Under the pieces are notes generated by a model, which did not search any database, was not told the origin of the DNA, and was given only the letters and a program-made list of their open reading frames with translations. From positions 1 through 17,620 of the forward strand of contig JAADDG010000204.1 of assembly GCA_013154075.1 (NCBI GenBank): DNA of 17,620 nucleotides, read 5' to 3'. A program made the translations under genes and the position numbers. This stretch comes from Campylobacterota bacterium. Its GTDB lineage: Bacteria > Campylobacterota > Campylobacteria > Campylobacterales > JAADDG01. Positions 13,797-17,620 of the stretch are shown here, one piece after another. The number at the start of each line of letters is the position of its first letter. The stretch's first letter is position 1.

Positions 13797-14863
13797 AAAT
13801 AGTAACGGTGATAGGAGCAAGACCTCAATTTATAAAGGCCGCCGCCGTCAGTAGAGAGATAAATAAATATAGCGACATAGAAGAGATAATCGTTCATACG
13901 GGACAACATTTCGACAGCAATATGAGCGACATATTTTTTAAAGAGCTTCATATTCCGAAACCCGACTACAACCTTGATATAAACGGTTTATCTCACGGTG
14001 CGATGACGGGACAGATGCTTGAAAAAATAGAAGAAGTTTTACAAAAAGAGAAACCCGATTGGACTCTTGTGTACGGAGACACCAATTCAACGATAGCGGG
14101 AGCTCTCTCAGCAAGCAAACTTCATATAAAAACGGCTCACGTAGAAGCGGGTCTTAGAAGTTTCAATATGAAAATGCCCGAAGAGATCAATAGAATTTTG
14201 ACGGATAGAATAAGTAATCTCCTCTTTTGTCCCACAGATCAAGCGGTGGAGAATCTAAAAAACGAAGGCTTTGAAAATTTCGATTTTGCAAAGGTGATAA
14301 AAAGCGGTGACGTAATGCAGGATGCCGCTATGTTTTACGAAAATCTCGCAAAAGAGCCGGAAGGCATAAAAAATAAAAAAAATTTCATTTTAAGCACTAT
14401 ACACAGAGCGGAAAACACCGACGATCCCAAAAGAATAACGGAAATTTTCAAAACCTTAAACGAAATCGCCAAAGAGACACCTATAATCCTACCTCTTCAT
14501 CCAAGAACAAAAAAGATATTAAAAAATCTAAATATAGATACTTCGAATATAGAGATAATAGATCCCGTAGGATATCTTCAAATGGTATGGCTTTTGAAAA
14601 ACGCCTCTTTGGTAATGACGGATAGCGGAGGATTGCAAAAAGAGGCTTTCTTTTTCAAAAAACCTTGTATCACTTTAAGGGACGAAACGGAATGGGTTGA
14701 GCTTGTAGAAAACGGCTTTAACAAAATAGTAGGAGCAAACGGCGAAAAAATAAAAGAGGCTTACAAAGAGATGAAAAATAAAAAACTCGATTTCTCCAAA
14801 GATCTCTACGGAGGAGGAGAAGCTTCCAAAAAAATAGTAAAAGAATTAAGGGGTGCACTATGA
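13793..14863 (+). CDS. wbpI: UDP-sugar 2-epimerase, WbpI/WlbD-WecB family
   Basis: This 356-residue enzyme of the non-hydrolysing UDP-GlcNAc 2-epimerase family has G-A-R-P-Q-F (8-13), H-T-G-Q-H-F, G-D-T-N-S-T (D96), H-V-E-A-G-L-R-S (E118), M-P-E-E-I-N-R (E131), I-H-R-A-E-N (H204) and D-S-G-G-L-Q-K-E-A. All residues known to be important in the E. coli WecB enzyme are present. The WlbA-type gene two positions upstream makes UDP-GlcNAc3NAcA (2,3-diacetamido sugar) the likely substrate, giving the ManNAc3NAcA form, rather than UDP-GlcNAc. Sequence alone cannot fully separate the two. It overlaps both neighbours by ATGA, indicating translational coupling. Confidence 0.88.
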   Translation: MKIVTVIGARPQFIKAAAVSREINKYSDIEEIIVHTGQHFDSNMSDIFFKELHIPKPDYNLDINGLSHGAMTGQMLEKIEEVLQKEKPDWTLVYGDTNSTIAGALSASKLHIKTAHVEAGLRSFNMKMPEEINRILTDRISNLLFCPTDQAVENLKNEGFENFDFAKVIKSGDVMQDAAMFYENLAKEPEGIKNKKNFILSTIHRAENTDDPKRITEIFKTLNEIAKETPIILPLHPRTKKILKNLNIDTSNIEIIDPVGYLQMVWLLKNASLVMTDSGGLQKEAFFFKKPCITLRDETEWVELVENGFNKIVGANGEKIKEAYKEMKNKKLDFSKDLYGGGEASKKIVKELRGAL

Positions 14864-16122
14864 AAACGGTCTGGATCATTAACGAATATGCGGGCTCTAA
14901 ATATCACGGAATGGTGTTTAGAAGCTACTATTACGGTAGAGAACTTGTAAAAAGAGGCTATAAGGTGTATGTAATTTCGGGAGCGTATCATCACAACCTA
15001 AAAATATTTCCAAAAATCACGGGAGATTTCACATTCGAAGAGATAGACAAAATTACTTACGTTTGGGTTGACGTACCTAAATACAAAAACGCTCACGATA
15101 AAAAGAGAGTCTACAAATGGTTCAAATTCGGAGCTAAAATTCTAAAACTTCCGATAGAGAAGATGGACAAACCGGATCTAATAATCGACTCTTCGGCATC
15201 TCTTTTCCACATATATTCGGCAAATCAACTTGCCAAAAAATATAACGCAAAACTATTTTTTGAAGTAAGAGACATTTGGCCGCTCTCTTTAATAGAGCTT
15301 GGAGGATATTCCCCCTCTCACCCTTTCATGAGACTTATGGACTGGCTTGAAAGATACGGATATAAGCATGCGGATAAAGTAATCTCCGTACTTCCCAACG
15401 CAAAAGCCCATATGATGAGCCAAGGTATGAGAAAGGATAAATTCATATATCTTCCAAACGGGATAGCTTTGGAGGACTACAAAGAAAGCACTCCTTTGGA
15501 AGAGGAGATAAAAAACAAAATACCAAAAGATAAATTCCTAATAGGATATGCCGGCACCGTAGGACACGCAAACGCCTTAAGACACCTTATAGACGCAGCC
15601 AAAATGGTAAAGGACAGAGGCTATAAAAATACCCATTTCGTAATAGTAGGAAACGGAAAAGATAAAGAGTATCTAAAAAATATGGCAAAAGAGTATGATC
15701 TTGACAACGTAACTTTCATAGATCAAATACTAAAAAGTCAAGTCTCCTCTCTACTTGAGATGCTTGATGTATGCTATATAGGACTAATAAATCAGCCTCT
15801 ATTTAGATTCGGCGTATCTCCCAATAAACTATTTGACTATATGATGGCGGCCAAACCTATCCTTTATGCAATCAATTCCGGCAACAAACCGGTAGAAGAG
15901 GCGGGCTGCGGCATAAGTGTAGAAGCGGAAAATCCCAAAGCGATAGCCGAAGGAATTATGAAACTTCACGATATGAGTGAAGAAGAGAGACGTCAAATGG
16001 GGGAGAGGGGTAAAAAATATGTCATAGAAAATCACGCATATGAAAATTTGGTGGAAAGATTGATAGAGACTTTTGAAAAAAGCGAAGAGAAAAGAGAGGA
16101 GATGAGCTCCACTCTCGTATAA
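14860..16122 (+). CDS. Family 4 glycosyltransferase, WbuB-like
   Basis: This 420-residue GT-B fold enzyme has an N-terminal acceptor domain with V-R-D-I-W-P (136-141) and P-N-G-I (199-202), a pattern typical of WbuB-type O-antigen glycosyltransferases. The C-terminal donor domain carries G-Y-A-G-T-V-G-H, V-I-V-G-N-G-K and S-P-N-K-L-F-D-Y-M (320-328). It probably transfers the sugar made by the operon or a neighbouring residue to a lipid-linked glycan. The last 13 residues are a charged tail without an obvious function. The start overlaps the epimerase by ATGA. The stop is 9 bases from the convergent crcB stop. Confidence 0.85.
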   Translation: MKTVWIINEYAGSKYHGMVFRSYYYGRELVKRGYKVYVISGAYHHNLKIFPKITGDFTFEEIDKITYVWVDVPKYKNAHDKKRVYKWFKFGAKILKLPIEKMDKPDLIIDSSASLFHIYSANQLAKKYNAKLFFEVRDIWPLSLIELGGYSPSHPFMRLMDWLERYGYKHADKVISVLPNAKAHMMSQGMRKDKFIYLPNGIALEDYKESTPLEEEIKNKIPKDKFLIGYAGTVGHANALRHLIDAAKMVKDRGYKNTHFVIVGNGKDKEYLKNMAKEYDLDNVTFIDQILKSQVSSLLEMLDVCYIGLINQPLFRFGVSPNKLFDYMMAAKPILYAINSGNKPVEEAGCGISVEAENPKAIAEGIMKLHDMSEEERRQMGERGKKYVIENHAYENLVERLIETFEKSEEKREEMSSTLV

Positions 16123-16162
16123 AAAATCTCTCTATCTATATATCAATTTAAAAAGAGAAATT
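16121..16162 (-). terminator. Possible terminator of the crcB transcript
   Basis: On the minus strand AATTTCTCT (16162-16154) pairs with AGAGAGATT (16133-16125; one G-U), followed by a T run (16126-16121). It overlaps the last codons of crcB, and the loop is long (20 bases), so this is a moderate call. Confidence 0.35.
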
Positions 16163-16512
16163 CCGGCTATGGTTGCACTTAAGCAAAGTACGATATTTAG
16201 AAATATATTCAAAAAAGCTTTCATATATTCGCTTGATTGAATCATAGCCACCGTCTCGTAACTAAAAGTGGAAAAGGTGGTCAAAGCACCTAAAAATCCG
16301 GTAACCAAAAGAGCTTTGTAATTAGGAGAGATAACGTTCTCAAAATACAAAACCAAAAAGCCTATAATGAAACTTCCTATAACGTTTACGCTAAGCGTTC
16401 CGAGCGGGAAAAAGGAGATGGTGGCTTTCTGCACGAAAGTGGAGATCAAAAACCTCAAAATCGCTCCCACAAATCCCCCTATACCGACAAACAAAATCAA
16501 AGAGAGATTCAT
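16132..16512 (-). CDS. crcB: Fluoride ion channel CrcB/FluC
   Basis: This 126-residue protein with four membrane helices forms a dimeric fluoride-exporting channel in this family. The signature residues are present: G-G-F-V-G-A-I-L-R-F (R20), G-T-L-S-V-N-V-I-G-S-F (N43), and the T-T-F-S-T-F-S-Y-E stretch that supplies the fluoride-lining Phe residues. It overlaps the preceding DUF190 gene by 4 bases (ATGA). Its stop faces the glycosyltransferase stop 9 bases away. Confidence 0.93.
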   Translation of the reverse strand: MNLSLILFVGIGGFVGAILRFLISTFVQKATISFFPLGTLSVNVIGSFIIGFLVLYFENVISPNYKALLVTGFLGALTTFSTFSYETVAMIQSSEYMKAFLNIFLNIVLCLSATIAGISLFKLIYR

Positions 16513-16856
16513 TTCAAATTTCCTTCATGCTTATAAGATATCACCTCCACATCACAAAGCGTAACAAGCCCCTCCTCTATCATATCATCTACGTTTTCCA
16601 AAAAATTTCTTATTTTGTTCTCGTCATCTATCATCTCTATCACTATAGGCATCTCTTGAGAAAGCGACCAAATATTAAAACTCCTAATTTTCGTATGAGC
16701 ACCCATTCCGGCCACCGCTTTATAGACGGTAGCTCCCGACATCGAAAGCTCTTTTGCTATTTTTAATAAAACTTCCCATAAGGCCTCACCCTTATATTTA
16801 TCGTTATTGTCTATATAGATTCTTAAAATCTTCTTTTTGCCAAGAAACCTTTTCAT
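16509..16856 (-). CDS. DUF190 protein, partner of CrcB
   Basis: This 115-residue soluble protein has DUF190 (PF02641) features: L-R-I-Y-I-D at the start, A-T-V-Y-K-A-V-A-G-M-G-A-H-T-K in the middle, and P-I-V-I-E-M-I-D-D. DUF190 proteins have a PII-like ferredoxin fold and are commonly adjacent to crcB. A regulatory role on the channel is inferred, and its mechanism is unknown. It overlaps crcB by 4 bases. AGGGAGA precedes the ATG at the expected distance, and the likely -10 is at 16902-16907. Confidence 0.88.
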   Translation of the reverse strand: MKRFLGKKKILRIYIDNNDKYKGEALWEVLLKIAKELSMSGATVYKAVAGMGAHTKIRSFNIWSLSQEMPIVIEMIDDENKIRNFLENVDDMIEEGLVTLCDVEVISYKHEGNLK

Positions 16857-16901
16857 AATTATCTCCCTAAATAAAACACATCCATAAACTAAACATTATC
16901 T

Positions 16902-16907
16902 ATTATA
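16902..16907 (-). promoter_or_regulatory. Probable -10 box of the DUF190-crcB operon
   Basis: A perfect minus-strand TATAAT lies about 46 bases before the DUF190 start codon. No recognisable -35 is present. I looked for the conserved fluoride (crcB) riboswitch sequence in the 5' leader and saw none. Confidence 0.45.
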
Positions 16908-16950
16908 TCTTTTTGAATAGAAAAGAATCATAAAAAAGAGAAAGAAGAGA

Positions 16951-16977
16951 AGAGGAGAAGAAAAATCTATCTCCTCT
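16951..16977 (-). terminator. Probable terminator after glsB
   Basis: AGAGGAGA and TCTCCTCT form a perfect 8-bp stem around an 11-base loop, about 20 bases beyond the glsB stop. On the minus strand a pyrimidine-rich stretch with a final T run (plus-strand A run at 16932-16937) follows. The distance of that run from the stem lowers confidence. Confidence 0.5.
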
Positions 16978-16996
16978 AAATAGAAGTAAGAAGTAT

Positions 16997-17251
16997 TCAA
17001 GCCCTTTTAAAGAGCCCTATAACAAAAAGTAAAACAACAGCCCCTACAAAAGCGGTAATAATAGACCCTATAAGACCGTTTACGATGTGGATATTAAGAA
17101 GCCCGAAAAGATATCCTCCTATCACGGCGCCAATCACTCCGATAACGATATTTCCCAAAAGGCCGAAACCTCCGCCTCTCATAAGCAATCCGGCAAGCCA
17201 GCCCGCCACCGCACCTATCGCCAAAAATATAAGCAAAGCCTCCAAGTTCAT
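16997..17251 (-). CDS. Small membrane protein of the GlsB/YeaQ/YmgE family
   Basis: This 84-residue protein has three hydrophobic segments rich in Gly and Ala, including A-I-G-A-V-A-G-W-L-A-G-L-L and G-N-I-V-I-G-V-I-G-A-V-I-G-G. This is the PF04226 'transglycosylase-associated' family, often linked to stress responses but without a proven activity. I chose the ATG at 17251 because AAAGGAGG lies 5 bases upstream. An upstream TTG would start inside the structured leader and add 15 non-family residues. The leader and hairpin upstream suggest post-transcriptional control. Confidence 0.9.
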   Translation of the reverse strand: MNLEALLIFLAIGAVAGWLAGLLMRGGGFGLLGNIVIGVIGAVIGGYLFGLLNIHIVNGLIGSIITAFVGAVVLLFVIGLFKRA

Positions 17252-17280
17252 CTCTCCTCCTTTAATCTTTTTGTATCGAC

Positions 17281-17358
17281 AACTTACGTTACGCAACTTT
17301 TATGCGCCGCCGCTTCGCATATCTCGCCATGCTTATTCGAGCTTGCGTAATACAAGTT
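17281..17358 (-). promoter_or_regulatory. Structured GC-rich RNA-like leader element before glsB
   Basis: The 16-base arms 17343-17358 and 17281-17296 pair on the minus strand as AACTTGTATTACGCAA with TTGCGTAACGTAAGTT: 13 Watson-Crick pairs, two G-U wobbles and one mismatch. Inside, TATGCG pairs with CGCATA (17321-17316/17306-17301) around a G-rich loop. The block is visibly GC-richer than its surroundings. It falls between a likely -10 (17364-17369) and the glsB ribosome binding site. It could be a regulatory leader or a dispersed inverted-repeat element. Confidence 0.55.
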
Positions 17359-17363
17359 ATTAA

Positions 17364-17369
17364 ATTATA
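17364..17369 (-). promoter_or_regulatory. Probable -10 box of glsB
   Basis: A minus-strand TATAAT lies about 115 bases before the glsB start and just upstream of the structured element, so a transcript from it would carry that element as its 5' leader. No clear -35 is seen. Confidence 0.4.
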
Positions 17370-17519
17370 ATCTTTATTTGGTTAAAAGAGTATTACTTTT
17401 ATAAAGAGTAGTTAAATATAAGAGACTTTGGTTAAAAAAAGTTTAAAAAAGAAGTTTAGAGGCTTTCTGAGAATTTTTATTTGAGAAAAATAAATAAAAT
17501 AAGATCTTAAACAAAAACG

Positions 17520-17620
17520 CTATTTCATTACCGAATGTGAAAACTCCTTGAAATTTTGCCTTATAGCTTCATACAGCACTATTCCCACAGAAACGGAGAG
17601 ATTGAGACTTCTGCCATTTC
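17520..17620 (-). CDS. trmL: C-terminal end of a TrmL-type tRNA 2'-O-methyltransferase
   Basis: The minus strand is open from the window edge to the TAG at 17522-17520. It encodes N-G-R-S-L-N-L-S-V-S-V-G-I-V-L-Y-E-A-I-R-Q-N, followed by a short tail. This is the SPOUT motif 3 (R-S-L-N-L-S-x-S-x-x-x-x-x-Y-E) that forms the end of the knot in SpoU/TrmL-family enzymes. The C-terminal position and length fit TrmL (2'-O-methylation of nucleotide 34 in leucine tRNAs) better than larger TrmH-type enzymes, but only 33 codons are visible. The first part lies outside the window. Confidence 0.8.
   Translation of the reverse strand, partial: NGRSLNLSVSVGIVLYEAIRQNFKEFSHSVMK

Noticed and set aside
16857..16960. 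Fluoride riboswitch upstream of DUF190-crcB
   Set aside because: No conserved crcB-motif sequence or pseudoknot arms could be recognised in the short AT-rich leader.
17400..17519. Terminator of the TrmL-type gene
   Set aside because: Only short A/T stems such as ATTTTT/AAAAAT are present, without a GC-bearing stem, so no call was made.

Overview
The window is AT-rich and its genes favour ATA (Ile), AGA (Arg) and A/T-ending codons. The gene set points to a member of the Campylobacterota (the former Epsilonproteobacteria). The strongest sign is the block flaG-fliD-fliS-small coiled-coil gene behind a near-consensus sigma-28 (FliA) promoter; as I recall it, Campylobacter has the same order. I cannot place it to genus from sequence alone; a vent-type or other free-living lineage is a guess.

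Region 1 (about 1-8900) is mostly minus strand. A truncated plus-strand gene enters from the left and ends at a clear intrinsic terminator. Facing it are three large secreted or surface proteins with signal peptides, all carrying DUF4214-type helical modules: a DUF4214 plus right-handed beta-helix protein (6521-8833), a DUF4214 plus cadherin-like plus LVIVD-propeller protein (3004-5958), and an LVIVD-propeller plus C-terminal DUF4214 protein (357-2633). A small four-helix membrane protein resembling the CopD family lies among them. By eye both LVIVD proteins carry 14 repeats, which would fit two seven-bladed propellers each. The DUF4214 block is N-terminal in two proteins and C-terminal in the third.

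Region 2 (8905-11610, plus strand) is a late flagellar operon: FlaG, the filament cap FliD, the flagellin chaperone FliS and a FliT-like small protein, with spacings or overlaps of a few bases.

Region 3 (11982-16122, plus strand) is a tightly coupled glycan operon: a WlbA/WbpB-type UDP-sugar 3-dehydrogenase, a divergent polysaccharide-deacetylase-like protein, a WbpI/WlbD-type UDP-sugar 2-epimerase and a family 4 glycosyltransferase. The first and third enzymes belong to UDP-ManNAc3NAcA (2,3-diacetamido-mannuronate) synthesis. The other pathway enzymes (WbpA, WbpE, WbpD types) are not in the window. The junction between regions 2 and 3 (11611-11981) holds two inverted-repeat structures.

Region 4 (16132-17620, minus strand) is housekeeping: a DUF190-crcB fluoride export pair, a GlsB/YeaQ-type small membrane protein behind a strongly structured, GC-rich leader, and the C-terminal end of a TrmL-type tRNA 2'-O-methyltransferase. 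No tRNA, rRNA, CRISPR array, transposase or integrase was seen.

The parts least explained by known biology are the DUF4214/LVIVD/beta-helix surface protein set, the hairpin that buries the Shine-Dalgarno sequence of the 984-residue protein, the structured 78-nt element before glsB, and the inverted-repeat element between the flagellar and glycan operons.
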